Below, piece by piece: positions 42,937 through 54,727 of a stretch of DNA of 64,000 bases. This DNA is from Haematococcus lacustris (Eukaryota > Chlorophyta > Chlorophyceae > Chlamydomonadales > Haematococcaceae): the NCBI GenBank assembly GCA_030144725.1, contig JASKMD010000155.1, positions 580,001 to 644,000 on the forward strand. The letters are read 5' to 3'. The stretch's first letter is position 1, and the number at the start of each line of letters is the position of its first letter. A program made the position numbers and the translations under genes. Under the pieces are notes generated by a model. The model saw only the letters and a program-made list of their open reading frames with translations, was not told where the DNA came from and ran no database searches.

Positions 42937-43693
42937 GTGAGACTTTGCACCAAAGTGTGACTCTGATTTGCGTATCCCACATATCACACCTCACACCTAA
43001 AGGTTGGGGTGCAGCTGCAGAGTGGCAGGGTTTACATGCAGGAGCAAGTTGAGCGCAAGAGCAAGGTTGAAGGGGCGGGGACAGTGTAGGGGGTGCAGCG
43101 CAGCAGCATGGTCACAGCTGCTCCTGGGTCATGGCGTTGTTGGCTTGCTTGTTGCTGCCAGCTTTTGGAGTTGTAGCATGCAGTGTCTGCATGCAGCACC
43201 TAGCAGGCTATGAGGGCGCTTATGGCTGGCAATTGTCGGGTCGGCATGGGCATTGCATGGGCTTGCATGGCCTTGCATGTGAGATGTCACACATGATGAC
43301 ATGTGTACCATGCAAGGATCGGAGCACATACAACTGGGCAAACTCAGGCGCAGAAAGGAATGGAAACATGGCAGTGTCACCTCAGGTTCCTGACACCAGC
43401 ATCACCTGCTCAGTGCTCGGTAGAATGGCTTCGCAGTCAAGAATTACTTCGTGCCCAGACAAACACATCATAAACAGCACCACTGCAAGAGTGGGTGCAT
43501 GCTCAATTGCCCGCAAGACAGCTGTCAAGACGATGGCTCACACCGCTTTTATTAAGGTTGGCCTGCATAGACACAAGACAGCCGTCCTAGCTTTGATTGC
43601 TGTAATCCGAGACCACCTCTCTGGCATCATAGTTATTGTATTAATGCAAACAAACAAAACCGACAATTTTCGCGTATTTGTGGCGGCTTAACC
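42937..43693. other. Intergenic, no gene recognised
   Basis: Spans the 3' flank of the homeodomain gene and the lead into the transposon-like ORF at 43694. Open frames exist but no motif, domain or coherent splicing was found. Confidence 0.4.
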
Positions 43694-44548
43694 ATGTCGT
43701 TTACAATGGCTAGGAAAAAAACTCCTATGGCTCCTATGGCAAAAAAACAAAGACGAGCCGTGCCTAAGCTAGTGCCGGAGGACTCAGACAGTGACATTTT
43801 GGACCGCGACGAGGCACTACCGCCGGACCTAACCGAAGCGGAGCGCAATATAAAGGTTTCCGGAGAGGCCCGCGCTGCCCGCGATAGGGACAACACATAC
43901 CACGGCAGGAAGTGTAAGCTAGCCCACCTCATCGACCACTTGCCGCAAGAGCTTTGGGATGCCTTCCTGGCCGACGCGGTGCAGCCACGAGTGGAGGCCT
44001 GCAGCGAGCGGGCGGTGCTCGCCAGCCTGCTGTTGGGCTTACTCGTGCGCGGCTTGTTTACCATTCACGTAGCCGACCCGTTCGGCCTGCACGACCAGCC
44101 AGTGTACACAGACGTCCCAGTCTCCCAGGCAGCCATCCCGGACCTGAGCTGCAGGAACCTGTTCCTGCCGCTGTGACGCGGCTTGCCCGGAAACGGCGCG
44201 AACACTCGGCCTAACGCGGCAGTGGCTGCCGTGCTGGCAGCGCACCCCGACCTTCGCGCCCGCCTCGAAGCAATCCCACACTACCTGTCTGACAACAACA
44301 TGGTGGACCACACCGGCAAGCAACTGGAGACCGCATTCAGCAACATGCTCACGCTGCTCTTCGCTGGCAGGCTCAAGAAGTCAGTGTCCCTGGCTGGGGC
44401 AAAGGTCCTGCTGGGCACTAACGAGCACCAGCGCGGTGACTTCATGGACCTCCCACACCCATTGGTGCATGGGCCCATGCGGCTCCGCTCCCAGCTCCCA
44501 GCTCCCATGCAGCCTATTGGAAACGCACCATGTGCGTTGCATCTGTGA
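43694..44548 (+). pseudogene. Unclassified ORF with one in-frame TGA
   Basis: MARKKTPMAPMAKKQRRAVP starts a basic, then acidic, N-terminus (VPEDSDSDILDRDEALPPDL), then KCKLAHLIDHLPQELWDAFL and further helical segments to CRNLFLPL and TGA at 44174-44176. The same frame then continues with ordinary protein-like composition (AAVAAVLAAHPDLRARLEAI ... LETAFSNMLTLLFAGRLKKS) to 44548. Reading through one stop gives about 284 residues. The poly-basic start, the single nonsense codon and the lack of introns suggest a mobile-element protein. No family was recognised. Confidence 0.45.
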
Positions 44549-45176
44549 TCTGGCGCTCTGCCTTTGCTGACCGCTGTGCTGCAGCTGCGGCATCCTCTTC
44601 ACGCCGCACTTCAGCACGGAGCTGACCCATACGCTGCTGCAAATCATGAACATCCACAGTTTGCATGGCCTCCTTGCATGTGCGCAGGGACATCAACTGT
44701 AGCAGAGCTGGCAGCTCCATGTACCTGCCACCACCATGCTTCAACAGCTGCAACAAGGACTCCACTGGGGCATTGGAGATGGGGCTGGCAAGGTAGTACT
44801 GTTCGAGGTGAAGGCACAGTGCGGGGCTGCCAGGGCCGCCGTTTACAGCCATGGCACGAATGTCAGACGCATACTGACGCCAAGTGCCATGAGGGTCCTC
44901 TTGTTGCTGCAGCTGCTGGTGTATTGCCTTTGCGCGCAACTGCAGTTGGTCTGAGAGCAGGCAGCAGAGCAAAGACATGCGGTTATTCCCAGGGGGTGGG
45001 AGAGAGTGGGAGTGGGTGGGAGGAGGGGAGGGCTGGAGAGCTGGGATGGGCGGGGATGGGCAAGGAGTATGGCTAGGTGGACTGGAAGGGGGTGGTGGAA
45101 GGGGGTGCCTACTCATCATACACCTGCAGCCAACGATTGATGTGCCTTTGGAGTGGTCCCAATCATCGTGCGTCAA
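44514..45176 (-). CDS. Unclassified ORF converging on the previous one
   Basis: The minus-strand frame's C-terminal two thirds has ordinary composition: RMSLLCCLLSDQLQLRAKAI, HGTWRQYASDIRAMAVNGGP, YLASPISNAPVESLLQLLKH, then a coiled-coil tail (DLQQRMGQLRAEVRREEDAA). The Pro/Ser-rich start is probably intron. An upstream exon-like stretch near 45120-45185 reads LTHDDWDHSKGTSIVGC. The tail overlaps the end of the plus-strand ORF by 35 bp. Probably part of the same or a neighbouring mobile element; no domain recognised. Confidence 0.4.
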   Translation of the reverse strand: MTHDDWDHSKGTSIVGCRCMMSRHPLPPPPSSPPSHTPCPSPPIPALQPSPPPTHSHSLPPPGNNRMSLLCCLLSDQLQLRAKAIHQQLQQQEDPHGTWRQYASDIRAMAVNGGPGSPALCLHLEQYYLASPISNAPVESLLQLLKHGGGRYMELPALLQLMSLRTCKEAMQTVDVHDLQQRMGQLRAEVRREEDAAAAAQRSAKAERQITDATHMVRFQ

Positions 45177-45639
45177 TCCAATATCTATGTTTCTTTGTTC
45201 TGGTGATGCACGTAAGAGTCATCTTGGACAAGAGTGTAGGGAGTTTGGCTGGAGCTCAGCGGCGGTGGTAAAAAGCAGCAAAGATGTTGAGGGGTGGGTG
45301 GGTTTGCTAGCCTGGCGCCCACCATTATAGCGATGTAGCGCTGCCGTCAACACTTAAGGGAATCCTCACATCCTCGCCAAGCGGCCCGCACCATCAGGAA
45401 GCTCGCGCAACCATGTTTGCCGGACTTCGGTGGTGTGCGCCACCGACATGTCGTGCATCGCTAACGGATAGCCAAGGACGTAGCTTACCAGTGTAGCTAA
45501 CCACGGTCTGTGATTGGGACACATCCGGGGTCACATGTGGCTGCCCGCATCGAAAGACTCCGTTTGCGATTCCAGTCTTACATCATACGCCGGGTGGCAG
45601 TTGCATGAAGATTACCAACCCCATGTTGGGAACGCCTGA

Positions 45640-46096
45640 CCCACACCCATGTGCAGGTTCTATGACCGGGAAGTCTCAGCCGCGCTGAACATCCGCCGCT
45701 GTGCAGTCGGCCCAGGGGCACGCCCCACTGAGCTGTGCTACTGGGATGGCCGCCCAGCCATGCCAAAGCCAGGCCGGCCAGGCCAGGAGTGGGTGTACTT
45801 GCGTGACAAGGCCCTGCTGCGTAAGTGGCGGCGCAAGTGGCGGCAATAGCCAGCTACAGCAAGACAATCCAAGAAACCAAGATACCAAACCCCTTCACAA
45901 AGGGGATGTGTGTGAGTAAGAGCTATAGAGTAGGGTAGAGCTCTTGCTAGTAGTAGTCCTGGAGGCACACACACCAGAAGGCTGAGCTGAAGTGGGCACT
46001 ACGCTCACTGTTAGTAGCCTTTACAACAGCGATCTCGCAGCCTGTGTTTGATTACAGCTCATGCTTTATTTTGGTGTTGCATGAGGGCTGTGAGGA
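45640..46096 (+). pseudogene. Fanzor-like remnant F2 with uninterrupted 3' end
   Basis: Homology to F1 starts just before the gtgcag acceptor (about 45640) and runs through the terminal exon (CRFYDREVSAALNIRRCAVG ... LLRKWRRKWRQ, stop at 45847-45849) and about 247 bp of 3' flank to 46096. The flank covers both the 36620-36727 and the 11683-11818 parts of F1 without the Gypsy element: a natural empty site at about 45957-45962. The RuvC-III motif here reads DRE rather than DRD, so the presumed catalytic Asp is changed to Glu. The N-terminal part is missing. Confidence 0.75.
45856..46096 (+). ncRNA. Candidate guide-RNA (omega-RNA-like) region of F2
   Basis: Known Fanzor and TnpB elements make their guide RNA from the 3' end of the nuclease gene to the element's end. 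Here the non-coding 3' flank is as conserved between F1 and F2 as the coding exon, contains a hairpin-forming segment (ccccttcacaaaggggatg) and ends at an abrupt homology border. This is inference from position and conservation; no RNA evidence is available. Confidence 0.25.
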
Positions 46097-46602
46097 TCAA
46101 AACTTGTAGTCCGATGCTTTCGGCCAAGTGCCCAAGTATTTGCTGGGCATCCTCCCCGTGTTCATCGTGGCAGGCGTGGGTCGGAAGCATCGGCCAAGAC
46201 ATGGGTTTGGTGACCATAGCTGCACATGGCGCAAGTCTTAAATCTGCTGAGGGAGAGGGCGACCAGTCAGGTTTATGGCTGACGGCTTCAATTCATCACC
46301 AACAAGGGTAGGCTGGCTGCATGCTGGTGTGGCAGTCAGCAGGCAGCTCTATGCAACCTCTACACACACCCTCACCTCACACAGTTGGCAGTCTCCAGCC
46401 TCATGCTTGTAACGATAGACATCTGAAGCAGTGTATACTAACACATTGAGCTCATGTCGTTACATGTTGTACGAGACGGCCGATCAGGGGCACCACGGTC
46501 AACCCATGCTTGGTAAACATAGTGGTTCAGTCGCTGCCCAGGGGCCAGCAGCGTTTGATGGGATGGGAATGGGAACGGGCATTCGCATCATCAACTCCAT
46601 CG

Positions 46603-46854
46603 CAACTACAGGACCTTGCTGCACTTGCATGACGAAGTGCACGAGGGGCTGTTGCCAAACCGCCCTTACGTCATCAATAATTCAGAGCTGCCCTGCCCAC
46701 AGCTGTTGCTGCTTCACTTGGCAAAAGTGGTAGAGCTCATACATCGGTGTGATGAGCATAGCAGTGTGACTGGTGGTGTGACCTACCTAAGACCCGGGCC
46801 ACTCTCATACTATATCACTCAAAACAACCCCGCGGCCTCAGCTACCCCATCATG
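46603..46854 (+). other. Isolated coding-like stretch
   Basis: The frame reads NYRTLLHLHDEVHEGLLPNR, VINNSELPCPQLLLLHLAKV, VELIHRCDEHSSVTGGVTYL to a stop at 46852-46854. Composition is protein-like but short. It may be an exon of a decayed mobile element; no family was recognised. The rest of 46097-47192 shows nothing convincing. Confidence 0.3.
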
Positions 46855-47192
46855 ACGTGTGCGAGGCACACACAAGCTAAACTCTAAGGCCACGACGCCT
46901 GCTGTCAAGCGCTGACAGCTGGTGAGTGCTGAAAATGACACAGGGAGAGGGTGGGGCAGGGTGAGCAGGCCGTCCGCCGTCCCACGGCTCACTGTGTGCT
47001 TGCTTGGCAGAGCTTCTGCAGCCAAGCAGGCTAATGGCTGGCGGCTTCAGCAGTGCGTGCCTTGCCAGGGTTGTGACAGGTGGCTTGGACCATGTCTGAT
47101 GTGAGATGGTGCGAGAACGCCCACCCCACCAGTTGCTTGGCAGAACACAACTTTCAATAGGCTTGGCAGGCTTGAGAGGAAGGCCGGACTAG

Positions 47193-50100
47193 TCAGCCGG
47201 TGTCCATCCTTGTCTGTACAGCATTGTCAAGGCGTACTTTGGGGAAAGCCACAGCCCCTGCATGGGCTGCTGGTGCATGGTGCCAGTTCTGCATGGCGGA
47301 TGCATAAGGAGGAGGTGTGGTGCCAGGGGCAGCAGGTGGCTGGAGCGAGGTGCTGGCCTCACACACCATCCCTCCTGGCTGGCTGTCCACGACGACGCCG
47401 GCCTGCTGTGCCCAGCTGCTGGTGTCTGTTATATCCGCAAAGGGAGCCTGGGTCCCGCCATTGAGCAGCCTGCTGTGGGGTGCTGGCTGCAGCTGGGGGT
47501 GGGGCTGTGGCTGCGCATGTGGCTGCACAGGCAGCTGGCCAGTGAGCCCTTCCCCAGGCCCTGCCAGGTGAAGCCCCACAGCCTGTGATCCTCCAAGGCA
47601 GGCTGCCTGGCCCTGCTCCTGCCCCTGCCCTTGCGCCTGGCCCTGCTGCTGCCCCTGCCCTTGAGCCTGGCCCTGCCCCTGGGCCTGGCCCTCCTCCTGT
47701 CCCTGTCCCTGCGCCTGGCCCTGCCCTTGTGCCGGTTCTGTCTTCATCTGCGTGGCCTGCTGGCTTTCTGCCTGCTGGCGAGCCGCCTCAGCTGCGGCCG
47801 CCAGCTGCTCCTGCGCTGCCCTGACGACTGCCTGCTCAGCCTGCAACGCCTGCAGCTCTGCTGCGGAGGGCCAGCCTGGCAGGGTGAGTCCATGCTGCGC
47901 GGCGTCCGCTGCGATGATTGACTTCTGTGCGAGCACATACTCCTGCACCCCGTCTGGCAGGCTGTCTGGGTAGGCCTGCAAGAGCATGGCTTTGCTGGCT
48001 TGAATGCTGAGGAAGGGTTGCCCCTGCTGCCCCATGAGGTTGCGGTACAAGACCTGCAGCCAGCAGCCAGGCATGCAGGGAGCAAGGCTGGTGCCCAACA
48101 TCTCAATGGTGTCGTTGCTTTTCACCGCTGAGCAGCCAGCTTGTGGCAGCACATCAGGCAAGGCCAGCCATCAAGCAGGGCTAGGGTGGTTGCTCAACAG
48201 CAGAATGCCACCATCCGGGTCATACCCACCACTGCGACTAGGAGGGCTGCACTGGCTAGTCTGATGAACCTGGAGGGCAGGGTGGGGGTCTGTTGACTGA
48301 GAGAGAGTGGCGGACTGTGCAGGTGATGGCACAGCAGGCTGAGCAGCACAGCTGAGCAATGCAGCGCAGAGCGTCTTGTAGAGACTTGCCACAGGGGCAG
48401 TAGCGCTGCTGTGAGGCAGAGTAGCTGCAGCCCAGAGTCAGGCACGGCTCAGCACACCTGGGTACCCGGGAAGATGAGCAATCGCAGCTCAGCCTGGGCA
48501 CACTGCAGCTGAAGGGGGTGCATGTACCTGCGGGCAGTGCAGCAGCACAGCAGGCTGTCTGGCCCCGCCTGGGCCCCCTAGATGGCCCCTGCACCTTAGT
48601 GTGTGCTGGGGTCAGGGCAAGTCAGATCAAATGGGTATTATTTAGTCTGCTTCAGTCGGGTCGGGTCGGGTCGGGTCGGGTCGGGTCGGGTCGGGTCGGG
48701 TCGGGTCGGGTCGGGTCGGGTCGGGTCGGGTCGGGTCGGGTCGGGTCGGGTCGGGTCGGGTCGGGTCGGGTCGGGTCGGGTCGGGTCGGGTCGGGTCGGG
48801 TCAGGTCAGGTCAGGTCAGGTCAGGTCAGGTCAGGTCAGGTCAGGTCAGGTCAGGTCAGGTCAGGTCAGGTCAGGTCAGGTCAGGTCAGGTCAGGTCAGG
48901 TCAGGTCAGGTCAGGTCAGGTCAGGTCAGGTCAGGTCAGGTCAGGTCAGGTCAGGTCAGGTCAGGTCAGGTCAGGTCAGGTCAGGTCAGGTCAGGTCAGG
49001 TCTATCACACCTGGTGGGGTCTGGTAGGGGTGGGTGGGTGGGTCCAGGTCAGGTGAGACGCACCTGAAGCCAAAGCCCTTGATCCAGGTATCCACAGCGT
49101 CCCGGGCTGCTGGTAGGGCCAGGCAGCGCACTCCTAGTGCTGCCAGCTTGTCCTGCACCTCTCTCACCAACACCTGCACAGGCACCGCCAGGCATCATGC
49201 TGGAGCTCACACCCCTGCTGGGTGCTGGCGCAGTGGTGTACAGCTCAGTGGTACACATGGACCTGTGGTGTTGGCAGTGTGGTCGCTAGAGTTGTTCACA
49301 CATTCAAGTTGTCGAGAGGGAGCCATCCCACAGAGCAGACCAGCCCATGACCCCATGAGTGTGACATGTGTAACATGCCGAAAAGCCCACTAGCTGTTCG
49401 GAAGCAGTATGTGACGCAAAAGCTAGGGTCTGCGCAGCCCCATGATGATGACATGGGTTGCACACTCGATCACACAAACAGACACACACCTCACAGCTGC
49501 CAGGCACCAAGCGTGTTTGCCTGATGACCACCAATGACCTAGTGATGGGGAGTGTGGGAGCTAGGTGCATGTCACCAGCTCATCAAACGGCACTGGGTGA
49601 GGTGCATGATGCAAACAGGGCCGCCCCGCCCCGCCCCGCCCTGCTCCAACCCGCCCCATTCCACCCTGCCTCACTCCACCCTGCCCTGCCCTGCTCCGCC
49701 CAACCTAGCCCCACGTGGTGATGGCTGCAGCTAGCCCTGGTAAGCCCCCTGGCCTTGCCGCCACCTCCCAGCCACCAGGCCGGCACCACCCGCCCAAGCC
49801 ACCAGGCAGGCAGCACTCACCCGGCAGTGCCCCTGACGCCGCGCCGCCTGCTTAGTGGCCACCAGGGGCAGCTCAGCCAGGGAAGAGCCAAAGACACGCA
49901 TGATGGCAGCGCACACGGGCCTCCCCCTGGGCACACAGGCAGGCGGTGCAGCGGCGTGGGTGGCTACATGTGGTAGTGCCATTCGGCCTTAATGCCGTAT
50001 GCCTGCCTGCTCACCTGCTTGCCTGCCTGCATAACAGAGCAGGCCAAGGCAGGCCAGTGCAAGCCGGCACTGCCCAGTGCAGGCCAGGGCAGGCCAAGGC

Positions 50101-52582
50101 AGGCCAAGGCAGGCCAGGGCAGGCCAAGGCAGGCCAAGACAGGCCAAGACAGGCCAGGGCAGGCCAGGGCAGGCTAGGCCAGTGGCCGCTCACCTGTGGC
50201 GCAGGAGGATGGAGTACATGCCCTGGAAGTCCCACTCCCCGTGCTCCACTGCCTGGACAATGCTGGGCAGCAGGTCTTGCCCGTCTGCCTGCATCACACC
50301 ATCACACAACCACAGCCTGAGGGGCAGGCAACAGCGGAGGAGGCGCTGCCCCAGCCCTGACTGACCAACCGCCCAGCTCTGTCCTCACTCTGTGATAAGA
50401 ACTATGCATCGCTGCAGTCAACCAACGCACGCGACATATGTGGAGGTGGGCCCCGCCCCGCCCCGCCCCGCCCCGCCCCGCCCCGCCCCGCCCCGCCCCG
50501 CCCCGCCCCGCCCCGCCCCGCCCCGCCCCGCCCCGCCCCGCCCCGCCCCGCCCCGCCCCGCCCCGCCCCGCCCCGCCCCGCCCCGCCCCGCCCCGCCCCG
50601 CCCCGCCCCGCCCCGCCCCGCCCCGCCCCGCCCCGCCCCGCCCCGCCCCGCCCCGCCCCGCCCCGCCCCGCAGTCTGTCAGCCTGTGGCCAGTGGCCCGC
50701 AGCTGACCTGGCTGATGATGGGGTCAAAGCTCTCCTGCAGCAGGCTCTGCACCACTGTCAGCATGCGCCGCGTGGCCTCACTGCCGTCCTGGCCCTTCAC
50801 AATGCGCAGGGTGTGGCCGTCATCGCTGCAGGGCTGCTCACCCTGAGCAACCTGCGCACAGCAGGCAGCAGCGAGCAGCAGCAGGCAGCAGCAGGCAGTG
50901 GTCAGCAGTGATCAGCTGTAGTCAGCAGTGGGCAGGGGCGGCTTTACAACTAGGAGCTGATGTAGTGGGCGTGATCAAGACGTCTTGCTGCTGGACTGCT
51001 TGCTGCTATCCGCACCGCCTCCCCCACACCAGCTGCTGCCCTTGCTGCTGCCCCAGCTCCTGCCCACTGCCCACACACAGAATGGTGCGTGAACCAGGCA
51101 GCACCAGGCAGCCTAGGTTGGACACGGGCGGAGGCCAGGTAGCCAAATCAGGCAATCACCTGTGCAGCCAGCGCGTCTTTGCAGGCGCGGCACTCTTCAC
51201 TGCAGAACCAGTCACCTTCAGGCAAGGCGGTGAGATCAGAGCGACCACTGCGCCGCAAGCAGCCAACCTGGGAAGGCAGTGACAACAGCAGCAGCCACAG
51301 TAGCAGCAGCAGCAGGAGAGAGGGTGGCAGCTGGGTAGGTGATGGCAACAGTAGCAGTAGCAGCAGCAGCAGCAGCACGGATAAGGGCAGCAACAGCAGC
51401 AGACTGTGTAAAGGCACCCCTCACTCACCTTCACTGAACCACTCCTTCCCTCCACGACAAAGGTCCACCCATCCACTCTCTCACTCCAGCACCCCCTGAC
51501 TAGCATACCAACAAAGCAAACGCTACCCACGCACCTAGCTGCCTCTTTGACCACCCACCCACCCGCCCAACCGCACACCACCCTCCTCCCCTGGTGCCTG
51601 GGGTCCGTCACTCACATGGTACTCTCTCTCACACTGGTCACAGATCATGACCGTGCGCTCACTGAACCCCTCCCTGTCAAAATCCGCGTCAAAGCAGATG
51701 ACGCAGCTGCTGGTCAGGGCGGTGTGCTGAGGTCCATCCAGGTCATCCTCCGCCCCCTCCCCATGCCCATGGTGGTGCATGGCGCTGCCGCCAGATACAC
51801 CTGACCCCCCCGCACCCCCCCTGCTGCCCCGCGCGCCCCCGCCCCGACCCCGGCCCATGGTGCCCGGCCGGGCCCTGGCATGGGGGACTGCCCCGCCTCC
51901 CTCAGCATCCTCAGGCAGGGGCGGTAGGGAGGCACTGATTTCTCGCAGGTTGCGCCCATCCTCTGTGCGGATGTAGTCGTAGGGATTGCGACGTTGAGAG
52001 TGGCCCGCGTGGTTCTCAAACCCTGACGCACTCACCACCTGCCAGTCAAGGGTGGGGTTGGGTCCGGTGGGGTGGAGTGGAGTGGGGTGAGGTGGGGTGG
52101 ACAGCAGAACATGAGCATGGACACTATAAAAAAGGTGATGAGTGGTATGTTTGCACGCTCATGGGCAGGCAGCAGGGGTGGACAGTGGAAGGGCAGCAGC
52201 AGCTGCGATCTGGGTCCTCCAGGCCGGATGAGGAAGGAAGCAATTGGTCTGTCGAGCAGTTTTCAGCACTATCTGCAACCAGGGGTGCCCTGGCCTGCAG
52301 GTTGGAGCCCAGTGGCAGCGCACCTGGTTGCAGTGGCTGCACAAGATACCGCCTGCAGCCAGGCACACCTCCCCCAGCAGTAGCCGCCTGCCGTTCACCA
52401 CGTATGCCACCTGCAGCGGGTGCAGGCCCAGACTCCAGTGTCAACAGCCCTCACACCCCACAGCAAGCCAGGGCATCAAGGAACGGGTGATGACAGGCGA
52501 TGTGCAGGCAGGACTGCCTACTGTGACCACAGCGGGCAGGCAGGGCAGCCAGGGCAGCCAGCCAGCAGCAATTGTTTCACAG

Positions 52583-52642
<60 letters not shown>

Positions 52643-54694
52643 CTGACAGGCAGCGGCAAAGTGGCATGCATGGTAGGTGGCAGTACAGGTTTGATGAGAG
52701 GTCAGGGTGGGGGGCTGGGCAGCCTGGCCACGTCCCGCAAAGCATGTTGCCAGGTCAGGGGGCCACCAGCCTATGTGGGGTGTAAGTGGAGTCCATGGCA
52801 GGAGGCAGGCTGGGTGCTGTCAAGTCAGGCCAGCAAGGGTAGAGCAACCTCCCACACAGCATTTCTCTAGGCCTGTGTCAAGGCGGGGTGTGGGCTTGCA
52901 TGTGTGCTCAGGGTGTTATCAGCTGATGCCGGGTGAGAGTGCAGCAGCAGCGTCCATCATTGCAGCGAGGCCAGCAGCTGGGGCAGGGGTCCCAGGCTCG
53001 GCCTTCCTTCCTGGTCCCTGCTGACTCACCACCTGGCCCTGCTGACTCACCACCTGGCCCTGCTGACTCGCCACCTGGCCCTGCTGACTCAGCACCTGGC
53101 CCTGCTGACTCACCACCTGGCCCTGCTGACTCACCACCTGGCCCTGCTGACTCAGCACCTGGCCCTGCTGACTCGCCACCTGGCCCTGCTGACTCACCAC
53201 CTGGCCCTGCTGACTCACCACCTGGCCCTGCTGACTCAGCACCTGGCCCTGCTGACTCGCCACCTGGCCCTGCTGACTCACCACCTGGCCCTGCTGACTC
53301 ACAACCTGGCCCTGCTGACTCGCCACCTGGCCCTGCTGACTCAGCACCTGGCCCTGCTGACTCACCACCTGGCCCTGCTGACTCACCACCTGGCCCTGCT
53401 GACTCAGCACCTGGCCCTGCTGACTCAGCACCTGGCCCTGCTGACTCACCACCTGGCCCTGCTGACTCACCACCTGGCCCTGCTGACTCAGCACCTGGCC
53501 CTGCTGACTCAGCACCTGGCCCTGCTGACTCAGCACCTGGCCCTGCTGACTCACCACCTGGCCCTGCTGACTCATCACCTGGCCCTGCTGACTCGCCACC
53601 TGGCCCTGCTGACTCGCCACCTGGCCCTGCTGACTCACCACCTGGCCCTGCTGACTCAGCACCTGGCCCTGCTGACTCACCACCTGGCCCTGCTGACTCA
53701 GCACCTGGCCCTGCTGACTCACCACCTGGCCCTGCTGACTCAGCACCTGGCCCTGCTGACTCAGCACCTGGCCCTGCTGACTCACCACCTGGCCCTGCTG
53801 ACTCAGCACCTAGCCCTGCTGACTCACCACCTGGCCCTGTTTTAGTGCCGTGCCCGCAGGGTCAAACAGGCGGCCGTGCTTGTTGCGATTCCTGGCTGCG
53901 CCCCCTGAAGCGCTGCGCATGCTGACGCCTATGCCCCGGTGTGCGCTGGGCATGGACATCTGAATCCTGCCCGTGCCTGGGGCTGATCCGACTGCCCCTG
54001 GTTTGGGTGCTGGGGGGGCAGCAGCAGGGGCAGGGGCAGGGGCAGGGGCAGGGGCAGGGGCGGGGGCTGGGCTGCTGCCTGGGCCTTGCAGTCCGGGCGT
54101 GGGGCTGCTGGCTAGGTCTAGGCCCCAGGCAGGGGGGCCTGATGGCTGGGTGTGAGGCAGCCCTGGCGCGGGCACCATGCCTGCTGGGGTGTGTGGCTGG
54201 CTGGCTGGCGGCTGGCTGGTGGCTGGCTGGCTGGCTGGCTGAGGGTGAGGGTGCGGGGGGGCATACCCAGGCCAAGCTGAGGGGGCCCCAGGGGCGGCCC
54301 AGCTTGGCAGGGCGGGGCTGGGTAGGCGGGGGGTGGGGGCCTGGGCGGCGGAGGGGTTGGAGGCGAAGAAGCTGGACACGGCTGCGGCGGCTGCAGCGGC
54401 GGCCAGGGCTGCTGCAGTGGGGTCAGCGGGCTGTGCAGGGCGCGGGGCAAAGGCCATCAAGGGGGCGGTGCTGCTTGCTGTGTTGGCCTGAGGTGTGGCC
54501 TGGCTGTGAGTTGATGAAGTGTGGGAGCTGGTGGAGGGGGTGGGTGCAGAGGCTGCAGGCGGGAGGTGCGGTTGCAGTGGGGCAGCAGGGGGCTGTGGCT
54601 GGGGTGGGAGGGGCTGGGATGACTGCTGTGAGTAGTATTGCAAGGAAGCATGAGGCTGCAATGGCTGATGTTGGTGCTGTTGGTGCTGTGACTG

Positions 54695-54727
<33 letters not shown>

